Positions 22,971 through 36,200 of a stretch of 64,000 nucleotides of DNA are shown here, in pieces. The stretch covers positions 2,827,001-2,891,000 of the forward strand of contig JARFIW010000115.1 of assembly GCA_036346225.1 (NCBI GenBank). Direction: 5' to 3'. A program made the translations under genes and the position numbers. Source of the stretch: Platerodrilus igneus. Taxonomy: Eukaryota > Arthropoda > Insecta > Coleoptera > Lycidae. Under the pieces are notes generated by a model. It was not told where the DNA came from and did no database searches. It was given only the letters and a program-made list of their open reading frames with translations. Every line of letters begins with the position of its first letter. The first letter of the stretch is position 1.

Positions 22971-25699
22971 TCTATTTATTCATTCGCTTATTCATTCACT
23001 CACTGGCTCGTTTATTCGTCCATACACTGATTTATTCACCCACAGGATTATTTATTCATTCATTACGCACTTACTCCTTCACTGGTTCACTTATTCGTTC
23101 ATTTACTCTCTCGTTTATTTACTCATACACTCACTCCTTCCTTCACAGACTCGTTTATTCATTCATACTCACTTATTCGTTCACTGGCTCGTTTACTTTT
23201 AAACACTCACATATTTATTCACTGGCTTGTATATTCATTCATGTACGCACATATTTATTCATTGGCTCAGTTGATCATTCATTTACTGGCTCGTTTATTT
23301 ATTCGTACACTTATTCATTCATACTCACTTATTCGTTCACTGGCTCTTTACTTTTTATACACTCACATTCAATTCACAGGCTCGTTTATGCATTTATACG
23401 CTCACTTATTCATTCATTCACTGACTCGTTTATTCATTAATTTACTGGCTCGTTTATTCGTTTATACACTCACTTATTCATTCACAGGCTCTTTTATTTA
23501 TTTATGCACTCAGTTATTTATTTACTGGTTCGTTTATTCATACATATATGCTCTTATTCATTCGGTGGTTCACTTATTCGTTTACTTACTGACTCGTTTA
23601 TTTATTCATACACTTATTTATTCACTGGCTCGTTTATTCATTCAAGCACTCATTTATTCACTGGCTTGTTTATTTTTATACACTCACTTATTAATTCACA
23701 GGCTCGTTTATTCATTCATACACTAACATTTTCTTTTACTGGCTCGCTTATTCATTCATTCATAGGATAGTTTATTTATTCATACACTCACTTATTCATT
23801 CAGTGGCTCGTTTATTCGTTCACTGGCGCGTTTATTTTCATACACTCACTTTTTAATTCACAGGTTCGCTTATTCACTTATACACTCACTTATTTATTCA
23901 CTGGCTCGTTTATTCACTTATACACTCACTTATTTATTTACTGGTTCGTTTATTCATTTATTCAATGGCTGGTTTATTTGTTCATGTACTCAATCATTCA
24001 CAGGTTCGTTTATTCATTTATACACAATTATTCATTCCACTGGCTCGTTTATTCATTCATATATGCACTAATTCATTCAATGGTTTACTTATTCGTTTAT
24101 TTACTGACTTGTTTATTCATTCATACACTCAATTATTCATTCACAAGGTCGTTTATTAATTCATACTCACTTATTTGTTCAATGGCTTGTTTACTTTCAT
24201 ACACTCACTGGCTTGCTTATTCATTCGTTTACTGGATTCTTTATTCATTCAGACACTCATTAATTCGCTTAGTGGCTCGTTTAGTCATACACACACTTCT
24301 TTATTCACTCACCTTCTAGTGTATTCATTTCTATACTCACGTATTTATTCACTGGCTCGCTCATTCATTCATTCACTGGCTCGTTTAGTCATTCATACAC
24401 TCAATTATTCACTAGCTCGTTTATTCATTCGTACACTCATTTAGTTATCCATTGACTTGTTTATTTTTATACAATCACTTATTAATTCACTGGTTCGTTT
24501 ATTCATTCTGATCAATTATTCACTGGCTCTTTTATTCATTCATTCAGTTTTTCATTCACAGGCTGGTTTATTCATTCATACACTTACTTATTGGTTCACT
24601 AGCTCGTTTATTTTCATACACTCATTTATTAATTCACTGGCTCGCTTATTCATTCTCTTACTGGTTTGTTTATTTATCCATACACTCACTTCTTCGTTCA
24701 CTGGCTCCCTTATTCACTCACTTGCTCGTTTATTTATTTCTTTACTCATTTATTCACTGGCGCGCGTATTCATTTATTCATTGGCACGTTTATTCATTCA
24801 TATACTCATTTATTCATTCACTGACTCGTTTATTGGTTCATACACCCACTTATTTACTCAATCGCTCGTTTATTTTTATACACTCACTTATTAATTCACT
24901 GGCCGTTTGTTTATTCATATACTAACTTATTCATTCACTGGCTCGCTTATTCATTTATTCACAGGCTGGTTTATTCACTCATTTATTTGTTCAGTGGCTC
25001 GTTTATTCATTCATACTCTCACTATTTCGTTCACAGACTCGTTTATTTATTCGTACATTTACTTATTTATTCCTTTGCTCGTTTATTCATTCATACACTC
25101 ACTTATTTATTCACAGGATTGTTTAGGTATTTATGTTCACTTATTCGTTCACTGGCTCGTGTATTTTCATACAGTTATTAGTTCACTGACTCGCTTAGTT
25201 TCGTATTCACTGGCCTGTTTATTCACTCATGCACTCACTTATTTGTTTAGTTTCTTGTTTATTCATTCACACACTCCCTTATTGACTCACTTGTTCGTTG
25301 ATTAAATTCTATACTCACTTATTAATTCACTGGATCGTTTATTCATTCATATACCTTATTCATTCACTGGCTCGCATATTAATTCATTCACAGGTTGGTT
25401 TATTCATTCACACACTCACTTATTCATTCATTGACTTTTTTATTCATTCATACACTCAATTATCTATTCACTGGCTCGTTTGTTTTTATACACTCACTTA
25501 TTAATTCACTGGCCGTTTGTATATTCATATACTAACTTATTCATTCTCTGGCGCGCTATTTCATTCATTTACTGGCTCGCTTATTCATTCATTCATGGTT
25601 TGTTTATTGATTCATACACTCATTTATTCGTTCACTGGCTCGTTTATTCATTGACGCATTCCCTTATTCACTCACTTGCTCGTTTATTCATTTCTAGAT

Positions 25700-28600
25700 T
25701 TACGTATTCATTCACTGGCTCGCTTATTCATTTATTCATTGATTATTCATTTATTCATACACTCACTTATTTATTCAATGGGTCGTTTATTTTCTCATAC
25801 ACTCAGTTGCTTATCCACTGACTCGTTTATTTTCATACACACTTATTAATTCACCGGCTCGTTTATTCATTCATATACCTACGTATTCATTTACTATCTC
25901 GCTTATTCATTTATTCACTGCCTTGTTTATTCATTCATATACTCATTTATTTACTCGTTCGTTTATTTATTCACTTATTGGTACAGTGACTCGTTTATTC
26001 ATTCATGCACTCACTTATTCATTCATCAGCTCGTTTATTCATTTATTTGTTCACTGACTCGCTTAATTTCATACACTCACTTATTAATTCACTGGCACGT
26101 TTATTCATTCACTGGCTCGCTTATTCATTTATTTGATGGCTCGTTTATTCATTCATACGCTCTTTTATTCGTTCACTGAACCGTTTATTCATTCATAGAC
26201 TCACTTAATAATTCACTAGCTCCCGGTCATTCATATGCGCATCTATTTACTCAATGGCTTACTTATTCATTTATTCACTGGCTTGTTTATTCTTTCACAG
26301 GCTCGTTTATTCTTTCATACACTCAGTTATTCGTTCCTGGCTTATTTATTTTCATACACTCACTTATTAATTCACTGGCTTGTTTATTCGTTCATACTCA
26401 TTTATTCATTCACTTGCTCGTTTTTTCATTCTTATACTTATTTATTCATTCACTGGCTCGTTTATTTATTCATTCACTGACTCTTTTATTCATTCCTACT
26501 CTCAGTTATTCATTCACTTGCTCGTTTATTTATTCATACACTCACTTATTCGTCCACTGACTCGTTTATTCATTTATACATTTATTTATTTATTGGTTAG
26601 TTTATTCCGTCATATACTCACTTATTCTTTGCTGGTTCGCTCATTCATTTATTCACTGCTCGTTTATTTATACATACACTTACTTATTCATTCACTAGCT
26701 AGTTTATTCATTCATACTCATTTATTCGTTCTGTGGCTCGTTTATTCATTCATACACTCACTTATTGATTTCCTGACTTTGTTTATTCATTCAATACTCA
26801 CTTATTCATTCGTTCATGGGCTCGTTTATTTACTCATGCACTTACTTAATAATTTACTGGCTAGTTTATTCATTCATATACTTACTTATTCATTCTCTGA
26901 CTTACTTTTTCGTTTATTCACTTGCCCGTTTATTCATTCATACGCTCACTTATTTATTTACAGACTCGTTTATTCATTTATACAGTCACTTATATATTCA
27001 TTGGCATATTCATTCATATACTCACTTATTCATTCACTGGCTCACTCATTTATTTATTCGCAGGCTCGTTTATTCATTCATACACCCACGTATTCGTTCA
27101 CTGGCTCGTTTACTTAGTTATACACTCGCTTATTAATTTACTTGCTGTTTATTCATTCCTATACTTACGTATTTATTCACTGGCTCGCTTATTCATTTAT
27201 TCATTGATTCGCTTATTTCTTCATGCACTCACTTATTCATTCACTGGGTCGTTTATTCTCTCATACACTCAGTTATTTATCCACTGACTCGTTTATTTTC
27301 ATACACACTTATTAATTCACGGCTCGTTTATTCATTCATATACCCACGTATTCATTTACTATCTCGCTTATTCATTCATTCACTGCCTCGTTTATTCATT
27401 CATATACTCATTTATTTTTCACGGGCTTGCTTATTTAGTCATTCACTCGTTTGTTTATTTATTCATACTCTCACTTATTGGTACAGTGACTCGTTTATTC
27501 ATTCATGCACTCACTTATTCATTCATCAGCTCGTTTATTCATTTATTTGTTCACTGGCTCGCTTGTTTTCATACACTCACTTATTAATTCACGGGCAAGT
27601 TTATTCATTCACTGGCTCGCTTATTCATTTATTTGATGGCTCGTTTATTCATTCATACGCTCTTTGATTCGTTCACTGAACCGTTTATTCATTCATAGAC
27701 TCACTTAATAATTCACTGGCTAGCGGTCATTCTTATGCGCATCAATTTACTCAATGGCTTACTTATTCATTTATTCACTGGTTTGTTTATTCTTTCACAG
27801 GCTCGTTTATTCTTTCATACACTCAGTTATTCGTTCCTGGCTTATTTATTTTCATACACTCACTTATTAATTCACTGGCTTGTTTATTCGTTTTTTATTT
27901 TTATCTTCTATTTATTCATTCACTGGCTCGTTTATTTATTCATTCACTGACTCTTTTATTCATTCCTACTCTCAGTTATTCATTCACTTGCTCGTTTATT
28001 TATTCATACACTCACTTATTCGTCCACTGACTCGTTTATTCATTTATACATTTATTTATTTATTGGTTAGTTTATTCCGTCATATACTCACTTATTCTTT
28101 GCTGGTTCGCTCATTCGTTTATTCACTGCTTGTTTATTTATACATACACTTACTTATTCATTCACTAGCTCGTTTATTCATTCATACTCATTTATTCGTT
28201 CTGTGGCTCGTTTATTCATTCATACACTCACTTATTGATTTCCTGACTTGTTTATTCATTCAATACTCACTTATTCATTCGTTCATGGGCTCGTTTATTT
28301 ACTCATGCACTCACTTAATAATTTACTGACTAGTTTATTCATTCATATACTTACTTATTCATTCTCTGACTTACTTTTTCGTTTATTCACTTGCCCGTTT
28401 ATTCATTCATACGCTCACTTATTTATTTACAGACTCGTTTATTCATTTATACAGTCACTTATATATTCATTGGCATATTCATTCATATACTCACTTATTC
28501 ATTCACTGGCTCACTCATTTATTTATTCGCAGGCTCGTTTATTCATTCATACACCCACGTATTCGTTCACTGGCTCGTTTACTTAGTTATACACTCGCTT

Positions 28601-30130
28601 ATTAATTTACTTGCTGTTTATTCATTCCTATACTTACGTATTTATTCACTGGCTCGCTTATTCATTTATTCATTGATTCGCTTATTTCTTCATGCACTCA
28701 CTTATTCATTCACTGGGTCGTTTATTCTCTCATACACTCAGTTATTTATCCACTGACTCGTTTATTTTCATACACACACTTATTAATTCACGGCTCGTTT
28801 ATTCATTCATATACCCACGTATTCATTTACTATCTCGCTTATTCATTCATTCACTGCCTCGTTTATTCATTCATATACTCATTTATTTTTCACGGGCTTG
28901 CTTATTTAGTCATTCACTCGTTTGTTTATTTATTCATACTCTCACTTATTGGTACAGTGACTCGTTTATTCATTCATGCACTCACTTATTCATTCATCAG
29001 CTCGTTTATTCATTTATTTGTTCACTGGCTCGCTTGTTTTCATACACTCACTTATTAATTCACGGGCAAGTTTATTCATTCACTGGCTCGCTTATTCATT
29101 TATTTGATGGCTCGTTTATTCATTCATACGCTCTTTGATTCGTTCACTGAACCGTTTATTCATTCATAGACTCACTTAATAATTCACTGGCTAGCGGTCA
29201 TTCTTATGCGCATCAATTTACTCAATGGCTTACTTATTCATTTATTCACTGGTTTGTTTATTCTTTCACAGGCTCGTTTATTCTTTCATACACTCAGTTA
29301 TTCGTTCCTGGCTTATTTATTTTCATACACTCACTTATTAATTCACTGGCTTGTTTATTCGTTTATACTCATTTATTCATTCACTGGCTCGTTTATTTAT
29401 TCATTCACTGACTCTTTTATTCATTCCTACTCTCAGTTATTCATTCACTTGCTCGTTTATTTATTCATACACTCACTTATTCGTCCACTGACTCGTTTAT
29501 TCATTTATACATTTATTTATTTATTGGTTAGTTTATTCCGTCATATACTCACTTATTCTTTGCTGGTTCGCTCATTCGTTTATTCACTGCTTGTTTATTT
29601 ATACATACACTTACTTATTCATTCACTAGCTCGTTTATTCATTCATACTCATTTATTCGTTCTGTGGCTCGTTTATTCATTCATACACTCACTTATTGAT
29701 TTCCTGACTTGTTTATTCATTCAATACTCACTTATTCATTCGTTCATGGGCTCGTTTATTTACTCATGCACTCACTTAATAATTTACTGACTAGTTTATT
29801 CATTCATATACTTACTTATTCATTCGCTGACTTACTTTTTCGTTCATTTACTCGCTCGTTCATTCATTCATGCGCTCACTTATTCATTTACAGACTCGTT
29901 TATTCATTATTACAGTCACTTATTTGTTCATTGGTTGGTTTATTCATTCATATACTCACTTATTCTTTCACTGGCTTACACATTCATTCATTCACGGGCT
30001 CGTTTATTCAATCCACACTCACTTATTCGTTCACTGGCTCGTTTATTTAGTTATACATTCACTTATTAATTCCTTGCTCGTTTATTCATTCTTATGCTTA
30101 CGTATTCATTCCCTGGCTCGCTTATTTATT
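25700..30130 (+). repeat. ~1.47-1.50-kb higher-order repeat, about three copies
   Basis: The marker GTACAGTGACTCGTTTATTC occurs at 25981, 27481 and 28952 (spacing 1500 and 1471). Long flanking stretches are near-identical between copies. The 29-bp spacing difference comes from a local change at ~27890-27915, where copy 2 reads TTTTTTATTTTTATCTTC. The third copy diverges after ~29820 but remains recognisable to ~30.1 kb. Confidence 0.88.
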
Positions 30131-30327
30131 TATTCACTGGTTCGTTTATTTATTCATGCACTCACTTATTCGTTCACTAGTTCGTTTATTCGTTCACTGG
30201 CTCACTTATGCGTTCATATACTGGCTCGTTTTTTCATTCATACACTCACCTATTCATTCACTGGCTTGTTTATTCATTCATGCATGGATTCCTTTCTTTG
30301 TTTATTTCCTAATTCATTTATTCATCC

Positions 30328-30704
30328 ATTAGTGTTAAGGGTAGTAAGAGAGCAACGCGCTGTTTCCTTTCTGATAATAGAATCAATTATTCGAAGTCTT
30401 CGTTTATTTATGGGATCATTTTTGGGGTAGTTACATGATGTTTAAAATAAATCTGAACGCAAATACTTCCTAGTACGGCAGAGAGGTTTTGTGGGTGTTT
30501 ACATGCACGTTATCGCTTGGTTTGGAAACTTAATTTCTAGGTAAAGAGATTCGCCCACGGAGGAGCATTGGGGATTTAAGTACACGATGGTACGATAACT
30601 AGATTCGATAATTGTGTGTTTCCAATCCGTCACTAGATGTCAATGAGATGGAGCTTGATCATATTGAAAAAAGTTCCAATTGGAAAACGAACTGCAACAT
30701 CAGC
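30328..30704 (+). promoter_or_regulatory. Conserved 5' flank / leader of ZF3
   Basis: Array sequence ends and the core seen before ZF1 reappears: GGGTAGTAAGAGAGCA, TGATAATAGAATCAATTA, AGTCTTCGTTTATTTATG, AATACTTCCTAG, AATTTCTAGGTAAAGAGATT, GGAGGAGCATTGG, AACTAGATTCGATAATT. It is colinear with 1096-1436 throughout, so it was duplicated together with the gene. Confidence 0.55.
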
Positions 30705-31849
30705 ATGAACGCAATGGCAAAGAACGATATTAAAATAGAACCGAAATGGGAAGAAGACATTTCTGGCACAAAACCTGCAAGTTGTACAACAAGCAATGCT
30801 TCAACTAGTATCATAATACATAGGGCGAACGGCATCCACGAAAAAGTCTTGAATTTTAAAAACGTTTTAGCAGAACCACAACGCTCAGAGACGCCTTTTT
30901 TATGCAATTTGTGCAACTACTCAACGAACTACAAGAAGAATCTGCTAAGACATGTCTTATATCACGCTAACGGAACAGGATTTCAGTGTCTTTTGTGCCA
31001 GTATTCAACGCTGAAGAAGCATTTATTAAAGGTACATTTAACGTCACATACTCACGAAAAGCCATTTACGTGTAACTTATGTAGCTATTCAGCAAAACGC
31101 AAAAACCGTTTAAATGATCACATGAAGATTCATCTTAAAGAAATAGCAGGTAAGGAGCGCGTTTTCGTTTCTGGTGCAGCTGACGTGTATTCGTGTAACC
31201 TCTGTAACTACACGTCCAAGAATAAGGAGTCGCTTAAGTACCACCTGCTGCAACATACCAACGAAAAACCATTCGTATGTACCATCTGCGGTTACGAAAC
31301 GTACCGCAAAGGCAACTTGAAACTACACGTAATTGAAATACATGTTCGCGAGAAACTGTTTAAATGTAGCGTCTGTTCGTACAGAGCTGCGCGCGCTAGG
31401 AAAATCAGGCGTCATATGTATCAACATACTGGCGAGAAACCATTCGAATGCGCCATCTGCCACAAACGGCATGCCCAAAATCCACGTTGAGTCGCCACTT
31501 GCTTCACCATACCGGCGAAAAGCCATTCGAATGCAACTTCTGCGGTTTTAAATTCAAAAGAAACGACGATTTGAAAAAACACTTGCGTATACATACTGGT
31601 GAGAGGTTTTCGTGCGGATTTTGTGAGTATATGAGTATATCTCGCAGCCAGTTACAACGGCATATTCGTATACATACGAAGAGGGATTTGTATAAGTGTT
31701 ATGTCTGTTCGTACGCAGCCGGCAGGAAAGATACGTTGAAGGATCACTTAAGCGCACACTTTAATCAAAAATCATTTTCGTGTAACTTGTGTGATTATGC
31801 ATCGAATTATAGGGGTAATTTAAGAAGGCACCTCCGAAGACACCGTTAA
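30705..31849 (+). pseudogene. C2H2 zinc-finger gene ZF3, one-base frameshift in finger 7
   Basis: Paralogue of ZF1 and ZF2. The start chosen matches the ZF1 ATG (MN...DIKIEPK). An in-frame ATG at 30648 could add 19 residues. The sumoylation-type I-K-I-E motif and fingers 1-6 are intact. In finger 7 the run of A at 31477-31480 has four A where ZF2 has five. The frame then reaches TGA at 31488-31490. The other frame continues fingers 7-11 to a proper stop at 31849, with every zinc ligand present. Ignoring the shift, the gene would have about 381 codons and 11 fingers, including an intact finger 8 (FECNFC) that ZF2 has damaged. Because the remainder is undamaged, this is either a very young pseudogene or a homopolymer error in the sequence. 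If real, it encodes a six-finger truncated protein. Confidence 0.85.
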
Positions 31850-31913
31850 ACGTAACGGAGCTTTGATCCGTTTGACTTTCCTTGTGATAATGAAAGTAAT
31901 AAAAAAAGTTATG

Positions 31914-31919
31914 AATAAA
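31914..31919 (+). other. Polyadenylation signal of ZF3
   Basis: AATAAA ~65 bp after the ZF3 stop, followed by TGCTCGTATTCGTGCA and CACCTGAACGGTCA. This is the 3'-end block shared with ZF1 and ZF2. Confidence 0.7.
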
Positions 31920-31959
31920 TGCTCGTATTCGTGCACAGTATCCACCTGAACGGTCAAAT

Positions 31960-32960
31960 CATTGCGCTCCTTCATTCATACATTCACTTATTCATTCATT
32001 CATTACGTAGCTATTCATTCATTCATTTCAATCTTGCAGCCATTATTTACTCTTCTAATTCGTCGTTTGTTTGTTCATTGGCTTTTATTTGCGTATTCAT
32101 TTATTTAGATATTTATTCATACATTCATTAAAATATTCATTCATGATCAGCTTTTAATTTAATTTCTCATTCGTTAATTTATCTTCAATTTGAGACACAT
32201 TCACTCATGACTTATTCATACATTTGTTTATTCTTGGAAAGATTAATTCGTAAGCGCGTCTGTTCATTTATTCGGTTGTGTTTTGCGTTTAATTATTCAT
32301 TCATTTGTGTTTATTTATTTAGTTAACTATTCAAACATTTATTCATTCATTCATCGAACTTCCCATTCTTCATCTGTATATAATTCAATCTTCCATTCAT
32401 TCGTTCATTTACCATCTGACACACGCTCTCATTATTTGTTCCTGAATATGACAATTCATAAGCTCGTTCATTCATTCAATCTTGTGAGTTTAATTATGTA
32501 TTCGATTTCGTTTATTCATTCTTCGCATCATTATTGAACGAACTTTCTGTTTATTCATGCGTTTATAATTCAATCGTCCATTTATTTACCATTTGACACA
32601 CAGTCATATATGTTACTTCACTAGCTCGTTCAATTATTCGTTTAAACACCCATTCATTCAGATATTCGCCCAATTATTTCATTCATATTTATTCACTCAC
32701 ATATTTATTCATTCATAGTTTATAATCCAATCTTCCACTTATTTATTCAATCGTTCATTTATTCACCATTGCACGGTGACTCATTTAATATTCATTTATT
32801 CTTTCATGTTTATTCATAGCGCGTTCGTATGTTCGTTAATCTGCAATAATACATTAGCCTAGTATTTTTATTCCTTCATACATTCATTGTTTATTCGTTT
32901 ATTCAATTATCCATTCGTTCATTCATGCGCCCATACATTCATTTACTCATTCATTCTACC
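31960..32960 (+). repeat. TTCA-rich sequence with ~150-190-bp repeats
   Basis: Irregular ATTCATTC DNA with a recurring segment (TATAATTCAATCTTCCAT, then a CCATCTGACACAC-like word) at ~32380, 32566 and 32710. The same segment also occurs at ~2950, 4490 and 5750. No gene is seen. Confidence 0.65.
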
Positions 32961-33284
32961 CTATCCCTTGCATGTTTATAGCTCTGAATTACTCCAGGGT
33001 TTTTAACTTACTTAATCTTCCATCTGGTGCTACTCTTTTGTGTTCTGGGTTCTGCCACTTCTTATTTCGTAACACGCGTACCTCCTTATCGCCATCTCCG
33101 CCTCCATAATTTGAGTACTTCATTCTAATCTGGTTGATTAGCAATATGACGTCGGCATCTCATATATATTTAAAATAAAAAATAGATACTTTCTCATGTC
33201 AAACTGAAATTTAAAATTCTAAAATCGTCTAAACTAAGGAAAGGTTTTGAAATTGTATTGTGGAGATGACTTACTAGTTCACAG
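32961..33284. other. Short unique interval plus array-start element
   Basis: Mixed-composition sequence with no repeats or genes to ~33195. Then 33199-33284 (GAAATTTAAAATTCT, AAACTAAGGAAAGGTTTTGA, then GTTCACAGG) closely matches 41599-41689. In both places the minisatellite begins immediately afterwards. Confidence 0.7.
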
Positions 33285-36200
33285 GCTCGTTTATTCATTC
33301 ATACACTTACTTATTCGTCCACTGGCTAGTTTATTCATTCATACCTCACTTCTTCGTTCACCGGCTGATTTATTCATTCGTACAATCACTTATTCATTCC
33401 CTTGCTCGTTCATTCGTTCCTATACTCACTTATTCATTCACTGGCTCGTTTGTTTATTCATACACTCACTTATTCGTCCACTGGTTGGTTTATTCATACC
33501 CTCACTTCTTCATTCATAGGCTTGTTAATTTATTCGTACAAATTCTTATTCATTCGCTTGCTTATTCCCTCATTCCTATACTCACTTATTCATTCACTGG
33601 CTCGTTTATTCATTCATACCCCACTTTTTTGTTCACTGGCTGATTTGTTCATTCGTACAATCACTTATTCATTCACTTGCTCGTTCATTCATTCCTATAC
33701 TCACTTATTTACTTACTGGCTCGTTTATCTATTCATACACTCACTTATTCGTCCACTGAATGGTTTATTCATACTCTCACTTCTCGGTTCACAGGCGCGT
33801 TATTCATTCGTACATTTACTTATTCATTCACTTGATCGTTTATTCATTCCTATACTTACTTATTCTGTCACTGGCTCGTTCATTCGTTTATACCATTATT
33901 CGTCTACTGGTTGGTTTATTCATTCATATCCTCACTTTTTCGTTCACAGACTCGTTTATTCATTCGTACATTCACTTATTTATTCACTTGCTCGTTCATT
34001 TATTCCTTTACTCACTTATTCATTCACAGGCTCGTTTATTCATTAATGCCCTCACTTCTTCGTTCACTGGCTGATTTATTTGTTCGCACATTCACTTATT
34101 GATTCACTTGCTGATTCATTCCTATATTCACTTATTCATTCACTGGCTCGCTTATTCATTCATTCACTGACTCGTTTATTCATTCATACGCTCACTTATT
34201 CATTCACTTGCTCGTTTATCCAGTTATACACTCACTTATTCGTCCACTAACTGGTTCATTCATTCATACCATTAATTTTTTGTCCACTGGCTGGTTTATT
34301 TATTCGTACATTTACTTATTCATTCATACATTCACTTATTCGTTCACTGGCTTGTTTATTCATTCATACCCTCACTTCTTCGTTCACATGCATGTTTATT
34401 CATTCGTACATTTACTTATTTATTCACTTGCTCGTTTATTCATTCCTTTACTCACTTATTCATTCACAGGCTCGTTTATTCATTCATACCCTAACTTCTT
34501 CGTTCACTGGCTGGTATATTCGTTCGCACATTCACTTATTGATTCACTTGCTGATTCATCCTTATATTCACTTATTCATACACATGCTCGCTTATTCATT
34601 CATTCACTGACTCGTTTATTTATTCATACACTCACTTATTCATTCACTTGCTCGTTTATCCATTCATCCACTCACTTATTCGTCAACTAACTGGTTCATT
34701 CATTCATACCCTCACTTTTTCGTCCACTGGCTGGTTTAATCATTCGTACATTCACTTATTCATTCATACACTCACTTATTCGTTCACTGGCTGGTTTATT
34801 CATTCATACCTCACTTTTTCGTTCACTGGCTGATTTATTCATTCGTACAATCACTTATTCATTCACTTGCTCGTTTATTCATTCCTATACTCACTTATTT
34901 ATTTACTGGCTTGTTTGTTTATTCATACACTCACTTATTCGTCCACTGGTTGGTTTATTCATACCCTCACTTCTTCGTTCACAGGCTTGTTAATTCATTC
35001 CTACATTTACTTATTCATTTGCTTGCTCGTTCACTCATTTCTATACTCACTTATTCATTCACTGGTTCGTTTATTTATTCATACACTCACTTATACGTCC
35101 ACTGGCTGGTTTATTCATACTCTCACTTCTCGGTTCACAGACTCGTTATTCATTCGTACATTTATTTATTCATTCACTTGCTTGTTCATTCCTTCCTATA
35201 CTTACTTATTCAGTCACTGGCTCAATCATTCGTTCACACCCTTATTCGTCCACTGGCTGGTTTATTCATTCCTTTACTCACTTATTCATTCACGGGCTCG
35301 TTTATTCAATCATACCCTCAATTCTTCGTTTACTGGCTGGTTTATTCGTTCGCACATTCACTTATTGATTCACTTGCTGATTCATTCCTATATTCACTTA
35401 TTCATTCACTGGCTCGCTTATTCATTTATTCACTGACTCGTTTATTCATTCATACGCTCACTTATTTATTCACTTGCTCGTTTATCCATTCATACACTCA
35501 CTTATTCGTCCACTAACTGGTTCATTCATTCATACTCTCACTTTTTCGTCCACTGGCTGGTTTATTCATTCGTACATTCACTTATTCATTCATACACTCA
35601 CTCATTCGTTCACTGGCTGGTTTATTTATCCATACCCTCACTTCTTCGTTCACATGCATGTTTATTCATTCGTATATTTACTTATTCATTTTCTTGCTCG
35701 ATCATTCTTTCCTATACTCACTTATTCATTTAAGGCTCGTTTATTCATTCATACCCTCATTTCTTGGTTCACTGGCTGGTTAATTCAATCATACCCTTAC
35801 TTTTCGTTCACTGGCTGGTTTATTTATTCGTACATTCACTTATTCATTCATACACTCACTTATTCGTCTACAGGCTGGTTTATTCGTTCGGACATTCAAT
35901 TATTTATTTACTTGCTCATTCATTCCTATACTCACTTATTCATTCACTGGCTTACTTATTCATTCATTTACCGACTTGTTTATTCATTCATACACTCACT
36001 TATTTATTCACTGGCTCGTTCATTTGTTCATACACTTACTTATTCGTCCACTGGCTGGTTTATTCATTTAAACCCTCACTTCTTCGTTCACTGGCTGGTT
36101 TATTCAGTCGTACATTCACTTATTCATTCATTCACTCACCTTCTTTGTTCACAGGCTCGTTTATTCATTCGTGCATTTACTTATTTATTCACTTGCTCGT

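Larger units (their letters stand above)
19346..30300 (+). repeat. 40-bp minisatellite array, forward orientation
   Basis: About 11 kb (~270 monomers) of the same 40-bp unit, now reading ACTGGCTCGTTTATTCATTC on the plus strand followed by ATACACTCAC and TTATTCATTC. Monomers vary by substitution. Truncated ~24-bp monomers (ACTGGCTCGCTTATTCATTC plus ATTC) are common. All three plus-strand frames lack stops in the consensus, so the many open frames reading Phe-Ile-His-Ser are not genes. Confidence 0.93.

Noticed and set aside
8331..30300. Regularly spaced repeats resembling a CRISPR array
   Set aside because: Monomers are contiguous with no unique spacers, and the context is eukaryotic.
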